From Chloroflexus sp. Y-396-1 (GTDB lineage Bacteria > Chloroflexota > Chloroflexia > Chloroflexales > Chloroflexaceae): DNA of 64,000 nt. The stretch's first letter is position 1, and each line of letters starts with the position of its first letter. Below the pieces are notes generated by a model. The model was not told the origin of the DNA. It saw only the letters and a program-made list of their open reading frames with translations, and ran no database searches. This document shows positions 37,066 through 46,259 of the stretch, in pieces. The stretch lies in contig NZ_KI911784.1 of NCBI RefSeq assembly GCF_000516515.1, forward strand, positions 1,582,881 to 1,646,880, written 5' to 3'. A program made the position numbers and the translations under genes.

Positions 37066-39465
37066 ATGAACCAACGAACGGCACCGAGTATTAGTCTGCT
37101 CGTCATTCTGGCCGGAATACTGACCTGGGTATTGCCGGTTGCCGCCCACCCGGTAACTGATATGGCTCAGGTATCAAGCTGGCGCTTGAGCAGCGTGAAT
37201 GACTGGACTGCCGGTGAGGTAAACGGACTGCTGGTCACGAACAATGCCGGTGGTGAATTGCGCCTAGCTGCCGACGCCAGTGAGGGTAGCTTTATCTCGG
37301 CGCCGTTTGCTACGGCGTTTGCTACCAATGCGGCTGGCGCTGTCTGGCGCGCCGATCTGGTAACCGGAACTGCGCTGCGGCTTGAACTGCGCGCCCGCTC
37401 AACCCCACCTGGCAATGGTGATGATGGTTGGGGACCGTGGTTGCCGTTGGTTGTCGCTGATGAACCGCCGGCTACCGATCCAGATGCGTTTACGACCGCT
37501 GCGCCATTGGCGTTACCAGAGGATACCCGCTATCTCCAGTTACGCGCTATCTTCACCAGCCAGATCCCACGCGCCTCAGCTATGCTTAATGAGGTAACTG
37601 TTTCATATCTGGCAACCCAGATCACGCCGCCAATCTTTGCCGCTGGCCTACCGCAACGGCCAATACTGTTTGGTCAACCGGTACTAACCCCGCGACCTCT
37701 CCAGATCAGCCGCGCCGATTGGGCACAACTGGCCGCAGCACGCCCGGATCGTCGTGATCCACAAGGAATAGTCATTCACCAACTGGCCGTTGATGTTTCC
37801 CCGGCCACTACGCTGGCTTACCTGCGTGCCCTGCTTGTCTATCAGACAAAGGTGCTTGATTGGGATGATCTCATTTACCACTACCTCATTGATAGCGAAG
37901 GTAATCTGTTTGAAGGCCGACTAGGCGGGCCGACATCGCTGGTGCGACAGGTGAGCGGCAGCGATGCCGATGTCCAGATCGCTCTGCTCACCCCTGCCGA
38001 CCAACCACCAACACCGGCAGCTCAGGATCGGCTGGTGGCACTGCTGGCATGGCTGACGCAAACCTACAACATTGCACCTACCACTCTACAACCGAAAGCC
38101 GGCGGTGACGGATTACGTCCTGCCATTGCCGGTCATTTTGAAATCAATAGCGCGGCGCTTGATCCCTACCCGGCATTCCGCGAACTGCTGCCACTATTGC
38201 GCACACGTATCGACACCACAACCGTTCGTGCTCGCTGGTATTTTGCCGAAGGTAATACCGCAGGTTACAGCCAGCGTCTGAGTTTATACAACCCGGCCAC
38301 TCGTCCGGCTACTGCCCGCATCACACTACTTCCGGATTCGGGTCAGCCCATTGTGCGCGAACTACAAGTGCCCGGTGGTGGGAGGGCCGACCTGAATATC
38401 AATGAGATTGCGCCTGCCGCTAACTCTCTACCGGCAGTCGTTGAAGCAAACGAGGCGATCCTGGCTGAACGATCAATGGCGTTAACCACCGATATTGATA
38501 GCGGGCCAGGCATTGATCGTCTCTCGCGGGTCTGGTACTTTGCCGAGGGAAGCACGATCAATCAAACTCAAACCTATCTGATTATTTTCAATCCCCAACC
38601 CAGCACGACCAGAGCGCAGATCACGTACATGCGTCGTGATGGTACCGTCTTCGAGCAAGAGGTACAGATCGGCGCTCAAAACCGCCTGGTCGTCTCGGTA
38701 CACGATATAACCCTCCCTGACGGAAGCCGACCGCTGGCTGACGCCCACTTTGGCATGCGCGTGATTGCCGATCAACCGGTGGCGGTTGAACGCACGATGC
38801 GGTTCGGTAATCGCGGGAGCGGCTTACATACCGGACGCGGAATTGATACACTCTCACGCCGCTGGCTGTTCGCCGAGGGTACCACCGAGGGAGAGTTTCG
38901 CACGCAGTTCCTGGTTCTGAATCCGAACAACCAACCAACAAACGTCGAAGCCATTTTCCGTGGGCCTACCGGCGTTGCTGCTACTCGACGCTATGCGATC
39001 CCGCCAAGAGCGCAACTCGCGATTGATGTCAATGAAGTTGTGCCCAGTCTCGGAATTGCTACCGAGGTGATTGCTGACCGTCCGGTGGCGGTTGAACGGG
39101 TTATGAGTTTCGCAGGTGGGACTGCCGGAACGATTAGTACCGGAGTACGTGCACCAGCTTACCGCTGGGCCTTTATTGATGGGCGCACCAATGATGCAAG
39201 CTACTACCTCTGCTTACACAACGTGAGTCCGCTCACAAGCATTGTCACCGTGGAAGTCATTTTTGGTGATGGTACTAAAACCAACCTGAGCATCCGAATT
39301 CCGGCTAGCGCCAGGTATACGCTGGCACTACACGAGGCATTTCCGGGCGAAACAGCAGTAGCGACGATTGTGCGCAGCAATCAACCGATTGTCGCCGAGC
39401 GTTCGCTTTATCCCGGCGGTGGTGCGCGTGGTGGAAGCACCACCCCCGGCATTCCATTGCCATAA
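37066..39465 (+). CDS. Exported PGRP/amidase-like protein with repeated beta domains
   Basis: 799 aa. The signal peptide has a core ISLLVILAGILTWVLPVAA. About 200-385 resembles the N-acetylmuramoyl-L-alanine amidase/PGRP fold: GIVIHQLAV (zinc His), LIYHYLID (Tyr), and AGHFEINSAALDPYP (second His and a possible Asp ligand). About 390-799 has four copies of a domain beginning WYFAEGNT, WYFAEGST, WLFAEGTT and WAFIDGRT, each with a paired L-x-L-x-NP strand. It probably binds or cuts peptidoglycan, but catalytic competence is not shown by sequence. It follows the DUF4015 lipoprotein and is probably coexpressed. Confidence 0.8.
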   Translation: MNQRTAPSISLLVILAGILTWVLPVAAHPVTDMAQVSSWRLSSVNDWTAGEVNGLLVTNNAGGELRLAADASEGSFISAPFATAFATNAAGAVWRADLVTGTALRLELRARSTPPGNGDDGWGPWLPLVVADEPPATDPDAFTTAAPLALPEDTRYLQLRAIFTSQIPRASAMLNEVTVSYLATQITPPIFAAGLPQRPILFGQPVLTPRPLQISRADWAQLAAARPDRRDPQGIVIHQLAVDVSPATTLAYLRALLVYQTKVLDWDDLIYHYLIDSEGNLFEGRLGGPTSLVRQVSGSDADVQIALLTPADQPPTPAAQDRLVALLAWLTQTYNIAPTTLQPKAGGDGLRPAIAGHFEINSAALDPYPAFRELLPLLRTRIDTTTVRARWYFAEGNTAGYSQRLSLYNPATRPATARITLLPDSGQPIVRELQVPGGGRADLNINEIAPAANSLPAVVEANEAILAERSMALTTDIDSGPGIDRLSRVWYFAEGSTINQTQTYLIIFNPQPSTTRAQITYMRRDGTVFEQEVQIGAQNRLVVSVHDITLPDGSRPLADAHFGMRVIADQPVAVERTMRFGNRGSGLHTGRGIDTLSRRWLFAEGTTEGEFRTQFLVLNPNNQPTNVEAIFRGPTGVAATRRYAIPPRAQLAIDVNEVVPSLGIATEVIADRPVAVERVMSFAGGTAGTISTGVRAPAYRWAFIDGRTNDASYYLCLHNVSPLTSIVTVEVIFGDGTKTNLSIRIPASARYTLALHEAFPGETAVATIVRSNQPIVAERSLYPGGGARGGSTTPGIPLP

Positions 39466-39480
39466 CGCGGACATTCGTAC

Positions 39481-40104
39481 CTACACCTGCTGCCGCCAGC
39501 GTCGCCATACCGCCAGCACTGCCGCTACAACCGCCAGTGCCGCTGCAAGCATCGTTGCCCCCGGTATGAGCAAGGGGGGCAGCATTGCCGTTAGCTCAGA
39601 GGGTGGCTCGGTGACTACCTGCACATCTGCGGGCGGTGGTGCATTCACCATCCGGGCCAGATTTGCGAGGGTCGGAGTCATCGAATCGGCGTAACCTTGC
39701 CCTATCTTCTTGCGCAACAACGAAAACGGAAAGAAGGTCGGCAGCGCATACACCAACGCCACTCCATTGGTGACGCGCGTCCCGTTGGCTTCTGGTTGCA
39801 AACGAAACATCCATATCTGCGCGATACCCGGTGCAGCCGGTAAACCAACTCGCCAGGCAAAACGGTAGGGTGGCTCCCAAATCACGACCCGATTCGCCGT
39901 CACATAATGGATACCACGCATATACTGCTGTGACTCAAACACTGCACCGACAGTCAGTGGCCGTCCATCACGAATAGTCACTGCCTGAACTTCTCCGCTA
40001 CCGGCAATCTGGGGATGGCGCTCAACATCACTCACCAGCTCCCAAAGCGCTTCCAGGGGAGCATTAATGCGTGCACTCACTGTAGCGCCCGTATAGGCAA
40101 TCAT
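39481..40104 (-). CDS. SRPBCC-family protein with C-terminal membrane anchor
   Basis: 207 aa. Residues 1-145 form a START/polyketide-cyclase-like fold (ISSEP-type start SARINAPLEALWELVSDVERHP, WEPPYRFAWRV). A Pro-rich linker then leads to one TM helix (PGATMLAAALAVVAAVLAVW) and a basic tail, so the pocket is tethered to the membrane. Such domains bind hydrophobic ligands; the ligand is unknown. The gene converges with the PGRP-like gene, 15 nt apart. Confidence 0.78.
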   Translation of the reverse strand: MIAYTGATVSARINAPLEALWELVSDVERHPQIAGSGEVQAVTIRDGRPLTVGAVFESQQYMRGIHYVTANRVVIWEPPYRFAWRVGLPAAPGIAQIWMFRLQPEANGTRVTNGVALVYALPTFFPFSLLRKKIGQGYADSMTPTLANLARMVNAPPPADVQVVTEPPSELTAMLPPLLIPGATMLAAALAVVAAVLAVWRRWRQQV

Positions 40105-40168
40105 ACGCTACATACTCCTTACATCTGCTACAAAGCCTGCTTCACCGACACAGGAACCGTTCATCATT

Positions 40169-40999
40169 TCAGGAACGGCGCAAACGCGCCACCAGTTGGC
40201 TGTAAAATTGATTACTCGGCCGGAGCCTGACGAACGTACAGACCTGTGGACTACGTCGCACAATGACTTCATCTCCTTCAATCAGATCAATATTTTCGCG
40301 CCCATCTATTGCCAGCAGGGCATGGTGTCTTGAACGGAGCTGCATCGTGACCACTGCATCTTCATGTAAAACCATCGAGGGAATATGGGTTAAATGCGCT
40401 GCAATTGGCACTAGCACTAATGCCTGTGAGCGCGGATCAACAATTGGCCCACCGGCGGCCAGCGCGTAGGCGGTTGAACCGGTCGCGGTTGCCACAATCA
40501 CACCATCGGCGTGATAGGTTGTAATCGGGCTATCGTCAATCGTCACATAAACATTCACGATCCGACTTAGATCACGGCGCGAAATCACCACCTCGTTCAG
40601 GGCCGTATACTGACCGAGCTTCTGCCCATTCCGCCAAAGCTGTGCCCGCACCAGCGTTCGTTCATCGAACCAGCCACCGCCGTTCATAATCTGTTCGCAA
40701 CTGCTGTACACTTCGTCAGGGCCGATTTCAGCCATAAAACTAAGGTGACCAAGGGCTACCGGTAATACCGGAATATTGTGCGGAAAACAAAGCCGGGCTG
40801 CGCGCAAGACGGTACCATCACCACCTAGCGCGATCATTAAATCGCAATCGGCGACCAGTTGCGGTTGATCGCGAAACTCTTGCGATACGCCACGTATCGC
40901 TTTTACACCACGCGCCGTAAGCCAGTCGGCGAGTTCGTGCGATAGCTTGATCGAAGCATCGCTTAAGGGGTTGTACAGAACCGCCACGCGCTCGAGCAT
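40169..40999 (-). CDS. nadK: NAD kinase
   Basis: 276 aa from ATG 40999 (MLERVAVLYNPLSD), with GGAGG 8 nt upstream; the frame opens at 41173 through G-rich repeat sequence that is unlikely to be coding. It phosphorylates NAD+ to NADP+. Seen: LGGDGTVLRAARL, the catalytic Asp in GGDGT, and YHADGVIVATATGSTAYALAAGGPI. Confidence 0.95.
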   Translation of the reverse strand: MLERVAVLYNPLSDASIKLSHELADWLTARGVKAIRGVSQEFRDQPQLVADCDLMIALGGDGTVLRAARLCFPHNIPVLPVALGHLSFMAEIGPDEVYSSCEQIMNGGGWFDERTLVRAQLWRNGQKLGQYTALNEVVISRRDLSRIVNVYVTIDDSPITTYHADGVIVATATGSTAYALAAGGPIVDPRSQALVLVPIAAHLTHIPSMVLHEDAVVTMQLRSRHHALLAIDGRENIDLIEGDEVIVRRSPQVCTFVRLRPSNQFYSQLVARLRRS

Positions 41000-41091
41000 T
41001 GCCAAACCTCCGTGTAACGCTGTTTGCATCAGGATACCACAAGCTGATGAATATAGGAAAAACGGCAGCGTGGGATTAGAAAGCTGCGATA

Positions 41092-41139
41092 CCCCCCATT
41101 CCCCCCGCTTGCGGGGGGGTAGGGGGGTAGGGGGGTGGA
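41092..41139. repeat. C/G-tract hairpin with runs of G
   Basis: CCCCCCGC (41101-41108) and GCGGGGGG (41111-41118) flank TT, followed by two more runs of six G separated by TA. The + strand could form a G-quadruplex. Related CCCCCGC/GCGGGGG hairpins occur at 11991 and 54732. No gene is seen between 41000 and 41422. Confidence 0.6.
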
Positions 41140-41279
41140 GGTACCGCTCCCACCGCACACTGTCGGCCCCCACGCTCTCTGGAAAACCCCACGAGGCAGG
41201 GGCGCCGCCAGCAAGGGCGTAACGTGCATTGGTGTCGTGTTTCTATCTCCCTTTTCCGGCAATCACGTTAACAACCGGC

Positions 41280-41285
41280 TATAAT
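41280..41285 (+). promoter_or_regulatory. Consensus -10 upstream of the STAND/TPR locus
   Basis: TATAAT at 41280-41285, 137 nt before the ATG at 41423. No good -35 is visible. Confidence 0.35.
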
Positions 41286-41422
41286 GATGAGAGGTGACAG
41301 AACTCTCGCCCACGTCACGGCAAACAGCATCAGATGATGAACCTGGGCATTGGATGGCGCACTAAACGCATGGTTTAGGTTACACAACGTACCCTGTTCA
41401 TTACCAGAGGAATGACCCCGCT

Positions 41423-42154
41423 ATGACGAACCAAACCATTCTGGTCAACGGTAAGCCCTTCTTTGGTCGGGTTGAAGAGCAGAAACGATTCCGGGATGCG
41501 CTGAGCGAAACGATAAATCCACCTTCCGGTGAAAACCCGCCCTACGTCTTTCTCGTCTACGGCGACGGCGGTATCGGCAAAAGCACGCTTTCACGGCGCT
41601 TCTGCGATATTGCGACCGAGAAACACTCTTTGTGGTGTCCGAATCCATACATTACATTGTGGATTGATTGGGAAGAGGCCCGTCGCCGTCTCCCCGCGCT
41701 GCAGGTTGGCCACGATGCTATCGCACCAGAGACGGTGTTTGACGTTATTGTTCACACGGCGCAGACGCAACGCAGGGGCTGGCATGGATACTTTACCGCC
41801 TACCACGAGACGCAGCAGCGGCGCGCCAGCGCCGAGCATACTGCTCACCAGGTTCTGGATAGCGCCACCGAACGCCCCGAATTGCGAGAGTTGCGCAGTG
41901 CCGGCGCTACAGCGCTGGCAAAGATTCTCCGCATCGGGTCGTCGCTGGCAGGTCTGCCCATCGGCAACAGCGGTGAACAACTGGCTAAAGCCTTTCTGGA
42001 GGCCGGCATTCAGATTGGCGCAGAAGCAGCGGTCGGTCTGCGCCAGCGCCTCGCCGATCTGCTGCGTGCTCAAATGGGGGCCGACACCTACGACCTCTTG
42101 TCAATCCTCTCGAACACCTGGCCCATGCGTTGGCTGATGGTCTCCGACGGATAG
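41423..42154 (+). CDS. N-terminal piece of the STAND NTPase, Walker A region
   Basis: 243 aa. AGAGGA precedes the ATG. FFGRVEEQKRFRDAL leads into a P-loop (VYGDGGIGKSTL), then a helical region. The last 20 or so residues (SILSNTWPMRWLMVSDG) are out of frame relative to the homologous continuation, so the stop at 42152 is premature. Alone it has Walker A but no Walker B. Confidence 0.6.
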   Translation: MTNQTILVNGKPFFGRVEEQKRFRDALSETINPPSGENPPYVFLVYGDGGIGKSTLSRRFCDIATEKHSLWCPNPYITLWIDWEEARRRLPALQVGHDAIAPETVFDVIVHTAQTQRRGWHGYFTAYHETQQRRASAEHTAHQVLDSATERPELRELRSAGATALAKILRIGSSLAGLPIGNSGEQLAKAFLEAGIQIGAEAAVGLRQRLADLLRAQMGADTYDLLSILSNTWPMRWLMVSDG

Positions 42155-42585
42155 CCGGGCGTGGTGCGCTGCTCGTCGTGCTAGACACCTACAAAGTAGT
42201 GGACGCAGTTGACCCCTGGTTGCGCCTGGTTATACGGGACAGCGGGCCACACGTGCTTTGGGTGCTCAGTGGGCGCAACGATCTGGTCAATAGTCGCCGC
42301 TACGGAGACACCTACTTCAAAGGGTACGCCGAAGAGTGGCCGCGTCGCCTTGTGCCGGTGAACGTCACCCAACTGGCCCGCGATGATGTAGCCGCCTACT
42401 TCGCAGCAACTGTCCCAGAGCGTCCGCTTGACGATACCGCTGTGGATGCAATACGGCGGACAACCCGTGGCATCCCGCTGGCAATCGTACTGGCAGCCGC
42501 AATGTGGCAGAAGGGCATTGCGCTGGAAGAGATCGTTGGTCATAGCAACGAAGACACCCCGCGCAGCAGATCGTTGACCAGATGA
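42130..42585 (+). CDS. Middle piece of the STAND NTPase, Walker B region
   Basis: The frame continues the NTPase: GALLVVLDTYKVVD (Walker B), VLWVLSGRNDL (sensor, GRN) and TRGIPLAIVLAAAMW (GxP-like motif). The TTG at 42130 has no ribosome-binding site and is almost certainly not a start. It ends at the second frameshift. Confidence 0.5.
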   Translation: MADGLRRIAGRGALLVVLDTYKVVDAVDPWLRLVIRDSGPHVLWVLSGRNDLVNSRRYGDTYFKGYAEEWPRRLVPVNVTQLARDDVAAYFAATVPERPLDDTAVDAIRRTTRGIPLAIVLAAAMWQKGIALEEIVGHSNEDTPRSRSLTR

Positions 42586-44501
42586 CCGAGCGTTATCTGT
42601 TGCACGCGGTAACCACTACCGACCGCTACGCCCTCTACGCCATCGCCCTGGCCCGCGGTGATCGCGCTGTGTTACAGGGAATGCTCACCCCCACTGATGC
42701 ATCAGGCTTCAATGTAAACGATGAACTACGCCGCCTGGAACGCGCTTATGCCTCGGTATACGCTGGTGAAGCCCGCCTGCACGACGACCCCCAGGCATTT
42801 TTCGAGGCATACCTGCGTCAGGACGCCCAACTGAGCGATCCTAGCGTGCGACGCCTGATTGAACGAGGGGTGGTCGTGTTAGAAGAGCGGCTGGAACGGA
42901 TCGCAGCCGACTACGATCTGATTGAAGAGCGCTTAACCGATGACGACTATCTCACCACCACACTCACACTGAGCGACTACCTCTTCTGGCTTGACGAAGA
43001 GCGCGCCTGGCGCTGGCTGATCCCCCGTTTCGTCGAGGCGCTGGCCTATAGCGACAACCTGCGCCGAGGTCTGCCGACCGAGGCCGGGCGCTGGCGGAGG
43101 CGGCTGAGCGCTCGTGGCAAACGGCGGCTGGAAGCCCTGCAAACGCTCACAAGTCTGCGAGATGAAGCAGCAGCCACCGGCCTGAGCGAGCTAGAACGCC
43201 TGGCCGAGCGTGGCTATCTAGCGGGTGACGGCGAGGCTGAACGGCGCGCCATCCTACGCTGGCAGCGCGGACGACTGTACTACTACCAGCAGCGTTATGC
43301 AGAAGCAATGACCGCTCTTGACCAAGCCGAACAAGGTCTCCCTGCCGGTGGTCAGGTTCTGCGCGACCACCTGGCCGAAGCGTATGAAGACCTCGGCGAC
43401 CAACTGGGTTGGCGACGAGCAGCGGGACGTACCGTTGATGCACAGGCTTCTCCGGACGCCGAGGATGCCTACCAGAAAGCTCTTCGCTTGGGTCGTGTCA
43501 GTGCTGCGCTTTACCATGCCCTGGGTGCAGTGCAAGCGAAACTAGGGAAGTACCAGCAGTCGTTGGAAAATCGCAAGAAGGCGTTGGAAATGAACCCACA
43601 GAATGCTTACGCCTGGAACGGGCTGGGGTACGTGTATGCTGCCCTGCGCCACTACGACGAGGCCATCACCGCTTACCAGCAGGCGCTTCAGCTCGACCCG
43701 CAATTCGCTGCCCCCTGGCACGGGCTGGGGAACGTGTATCGTGCCCTGCGCCGCTACGACGAGGCCATCACCGCCTTCCAACACGCGACTCGGCTCGACC
43801 CGCAAGACGCCTATTCCTGGAACGGGCTGGGGAACGTGTATGCTGCCCTGCGCCGCTACGACGAGGCCATCACCGCTTTCCAGCAGGCGCTTCAGCTCGA
43901 CCCGCAATTCGCTGCCCCCTGGCACGGGCTGGGGAACGTGTACTACGACCTGCGCCGCTACGACGAGGCCATCACCGCTTTCCAGCAGGCGCTTCAGCTC
44001 GACCCGCAATTCGCTGCCCCCTGGCACGGGCTGGGGAACGTGTATCGTGCCCTGCGCCGCTACGACGAGGCCATCACCGCCTTCCAACACGCGACTCGGC
44101 TCGACCCGCAAGACGCCTATTCCTGGAACGGGCTGGGGCTGGTGTACACCCTTCAAGGCAAGCTGGAACAGGCGCTGAATGCCTGGCAACGGGCGCTGGA
44201 ATTGGCACCAACAGAGGGTTCGTATCACGCTGCACTGGCCAACGTCTTGCGGCGGCTGGGAGGCGAGGAGGAGGCGCGCCGTGCGATTGAAACTGTCCGG
44301 CCATTGATGGAGCACGAGAGTGAGTATAACCGCGCTTGTTTCGCCGCGATCTGCGGTGATCATGAAGAGGCGTTGCGTCTGCTCCAGATTGCTCTCGACC
44401 AACATCAGGTGTCACGGGATTGGGCGCGCCTCGATCCCGATTTTTCATCATTGCACCACGATCCACGCTTCTGGGCATTGGTGGCCGATCGTGAGGCGTG
44501 A
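42582..44501 (+). CDS. TPR-repeat C-terminal piece of the STAND protein
   Basis: 639 aa in its own frame. The first 250 residues are helical. TPR units run from about 260 to 600; six between about 338 and 535 are highly alike (AWNGLGYVYAALRHYDEAIT, APWHGLGNVYRALRRYDEAI). The DNA behind them repeats in 102-bp units, with a longer 306-bp duplication (about 43711-43831 and 44017-44137). TPR arrays bind proteins; in STAND proteins they are the sensor. It could be translated alone only if the ATG at 42582, which overlaps the previous stop, is used. Confidence 0.75.
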   Translation: MTERYLLHAVTTTDRYALYAIALARGDRAVLQGMLTPTDASGFNVNDELRRLERAYASVYAGEARLHDDPQAFFEAYLRQDAQLSDPSVRRLIERGVVVLEERLERIAADYDLIEERLTDDDYLTTTLTLSDYLFWLDEERAWRWLIPRFVEALAYSDNLRRGLPTEAGRWRRRLSARGKRRLEALQTLTSLRDEAAATGLSELERLAERGYLAGDGEAERRAILRWQRGRLYYYQQRYAEAMTALDQAEQGLPAGGQVLRDHLAEAYEDLGDQLGWRRAAGRTVDAQASPDAEDAYQKALRLGRVSAALYHALGAVQAKLGKYQQSLENRKKALEMNPQNAYAWNGLGYVYAALRHYDEAITAYQQALQLDPQFAAPWHGLGNVYRALRRYDEAITAFQHATRLDPQDAYSWNGLGNVYAALRRYDEAITAFQQALQLDPQFAAPWHGLGNVYYDLRRYDEAITAFQQALQLDPQFAAPWHGLGNVYRALRRYDEAITAFQHATRLDPQDAYSWNGLGLVYTLQGKLEQALNAWQRALELAPTEGSYHAALANVLRRLGGEEEARRAIETVRPLMEHESEYNRACFAAICGDHEEALRLLQIALDQHQVSRDWARLDPDFSSLHHDPRFWALVADREA

Positions 44502-44534
44502 GGATGTTGCTCTCGCTCGAGCCGGTAATCGTGG

Positions 44535-44543
44535 TATACTGCC
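44535..44543 (+). promoter_or_regulatory. Extended -10 promoter of the MoxR gene
   Basis: CGTGG followed by TATACT about 40 nt before the MoxR start; the same CGTGGTATACT string occurs at 48412-48422. Exact -35 unclear. Confidence 0.4.
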
Positions 44544-44581
44544 CATGCATCCAGACAACAGCCTTCTGAATTGAGGTGTCC

Positions 44582-45556
44582 GTGGAAGAGGTTCAGCAAC
44601 TGGCTGCGCGGATTATCGCGAACGTCGAGCAAGTTATTGTCGGAAAACGTCGGATCGTTGAACTTGTCCTGGTGGCACTGTTGTGCCGCGGGCACGTCTT
44701 GATCGAAGATGTGCCCGGTACCGGCAAGACCATGCTGGCACGAAGCATCGCTCGCTCTATCGGATCGAGTTTTAAGCGTATTCAGTGTACACCCGATCTG
44801 TTGCCAAGCGATGTCACCGGAGTTTCGATCTTCAACCAGCAAACCCGCGAATTTGAGTTTCGCCCCGGCCCGATTATGGCGCAGATTGTGTTGGCCGATG
44901 AGATCAATCGGGCGACACCGAAAACGCAATCGGCCCTACTCGAAGCGATGGAGGAGCGGCAGATCACCGTTGATGGCGTGACCCACTCGTTGCCGCAGCC
45001 GTTTATTGTGCTGGCGACGCAAAATCCTATCGAGTACGAAGGGACGTTTCCGCTGCCTGAGGCGCAGCTCGACCGCTTCCTGCTGCGGGTTCATATCGGC
45101 TATGCGGATCGGCTTGATGAGATTGCGATTTTGAAACGCCAGCGCGATGGGCATCCGATTGAAACGTTACCGAATGTCGTTGATGCTGCTGAATTGCTGC
45201 ATCTGCAAGAGGTGATTAAGCAGGTTCACGTTGATGACCTGATTGTCGAATACATTGTCTCCCTGGCCGTTGCCACCCGCGAGCACGGCGACGTGTACCT
45301 CGGCGCAAGTACACGGGGAGCATTAGCCCTCTATCGGGCTGCGCAGGCATGGGCAGCGATGAATGGGCGTGATTTTGTGATCCCTGATGATGTCAAATTG
45401 CTCGCTCAACCAGTGCTCGGCCATCGCCTGATCATCAGTCCGGCAGCTCGTGTGCGCAATGTGACGGCACAGGCAATTATTGATGAGGTGCTGGCCGCCG
45501 TACCGGTGCCGGGCGCACGCGCCGGTCGGCGCTTTGAACGTATAGCAGGAGGGTAG
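44582..45556 (+). CDS. MoxR-family AAA+ ATPase
   Basis: 324 aa from GTG 44582, with GAGG 5 nt before it; GTG 44576 is an alternative. Walker A is [12 protein letters not shown], Walker [21 protein letters not shown], sensor 1 [23 protein letters not shown], all of the MoxR type. These ATPases act as chaperones that activate partner proteins, usually with a DUF58 and VWA-domain protein next door. No such partner follows here; instead there is an 87-bp tandem array and then a small gene. Confidence 0.93.
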   Translation: MEEVQQLAARIIANVEQVIVGKRRIVELVLVALLCRGHVLIEDVPGTGKTMLARSIARSIGSSFKRIQCTPDLLPSDVTGVSIFNQQTREFEFRPGPIMAQIVLADEINRATPKTQSALLEAMEERQITVDGVTHSLPQPFIVLATQNPIEYEGTFPLPEAQLDRFLLRVHIGYADRLDEIAILKRQRDGHPIETLPNVVDAAELLHLQEVIKQVHVDDLIVEYIVSLAVATREHGDVYLGASTRGALALYRAAQAWAAMNGRDFVIPDDVKLLAQPVLGHRLIISPAARVRNVTAQAIIDEVLAAVPVPGARAGRRFERIAGG

Positions 45557-45660
45557 CGGCGATGGCGATGGCTCACCGATTATGCCTGTCACTAGTTGGG
45601 ATGAGTGCTACCCTCGCCGCAAGCGAGGGTCTGAAGGATACACCGGTTCCACCAATACCA

Positions 45661-46045
45661 GTGCAGCACGCGGGCCGGCGGCCCGCGCTCCCAGGCCCGT
45701 AGGGCGTTGGGCGGTGATATGCACCCCAAAGCGTTCCACCGATACTCGTGCAGCACGCGGGCCGGCGGCCCGCGCTCTCAGGCCCGCAGGGCGTTGGGCG
45801 GTGATATGCACCCCAAAGCGTTCCACCGATACCAGTGCAGCACGCGGGCCAGAGGCCCGCGCTCCCAGACCCGCAGGCCGTTGGGCGGTGATATGCACCC
45901 CAAAGCGTTCCACCGATACCAGTGCAGCACGCGGGCCAGAGGCCTGCGCTCCCAGGCCCGCAGGCCGTTGGGCGGTGATATGCACCCCAAAGCGTTCCAC
46001 CGATACCAGTGCAGCACGCGGGCCGGCGGCCCGCGCTCCCAGGCG
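45661..46045. repeat. Tandem 87-bp array with a GCGGGCCGGCGGCCCGC palindrome
   Basis: The unit GTGCAGCACG recurs at 45661, 45748, 45835, 45922 and 46009, exactly 87 bp apart; the fifth copy is partial. Each unit holds a GC-rich palindrome and GATATGCACCCCAAAGCG. 87 is a multiple of 3, which keeps long frames open on both strands, but there is no other sign of coding. The array sits between moxR and the next small gene. Confidence 0.9.
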
Positions 46046-46058
46046 TGGAGGTAACTCT

Positions 46059-46259
46059 ATGTCGGATCGGGAAAACGAGGTGCTGATAGACCAACGGGCG
46101 AACGCAATCCGAATTGCATTGCAGCGGATCGTCCTGTTGCGCGAAACCGGGCCAAAAAGTGCAGCCTGGCAACGGGCACGAATCAAAACGATGTGGCGAT
46201 TACAACAGCAACTGACGGCGGATACCAAACAGCATCAGGCTAACGATAACGATGAGTAA
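46059..46259 (+). CDS. Small charged protein, 66 aa
   Basis: ATG 46059 follows GGAGG at 7 nt, right after the 87-bp array; the longer frame to 45582 is just array read-through. The product is mostly helical, with Arg and Gln (IALQRIVLLRETG, RIKTMWRLQQQL) and an acidic tail (NDNDE). I do not recognise it. Its stop overlaps the start of the next gene by 8 nt, which suggests the two proteins are made together and may interact. Confidence 0.7.
   Translation: MSDRENEVLIDQRANAIRIALQRIVLLRETGPKSAAWQRARIKTMWRLQQQLTADTKQHQANDNDE

Larger units (their letters stand above)
41423..44501 (+). pseudogene. STAND-type NTPase with TPR repeats, split by two frameshifts
   Basis: Three consecutive reading frames together make one plausible protein of about 1025 aa: P-loop NTPase, Walker B/sensor region and TPR repeats. 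The first shift is near 42098-42103, where the homologous sequence passes to another frame (the new frame reads VNPLEHLAHALADGLRR). The second is near 42556-42560, where DTP passes to PAQQIVDQMTERYLL. Both shifts behave as one missing base. It is either a recently inactivated gene, a sequencing error, or (least likely) frameshift-dependent expression. The pieces are listed separately. Confidence 0.6.

Noticed and set aside
43542-44405. 287-codon minus-strand ORF opposite the TPR repeats
   Set aside because: A mirror of the TPR repeat DNA; the + strand frame encodes recognisable TPR motifs.
45573-46228. Long ORFs on both strands over the 87-bp array
   Set aside because: The unit length is a multiple of 3, so open frames persist by chance; only the part from 46059 has a ribosome-binding site and unique sequence.
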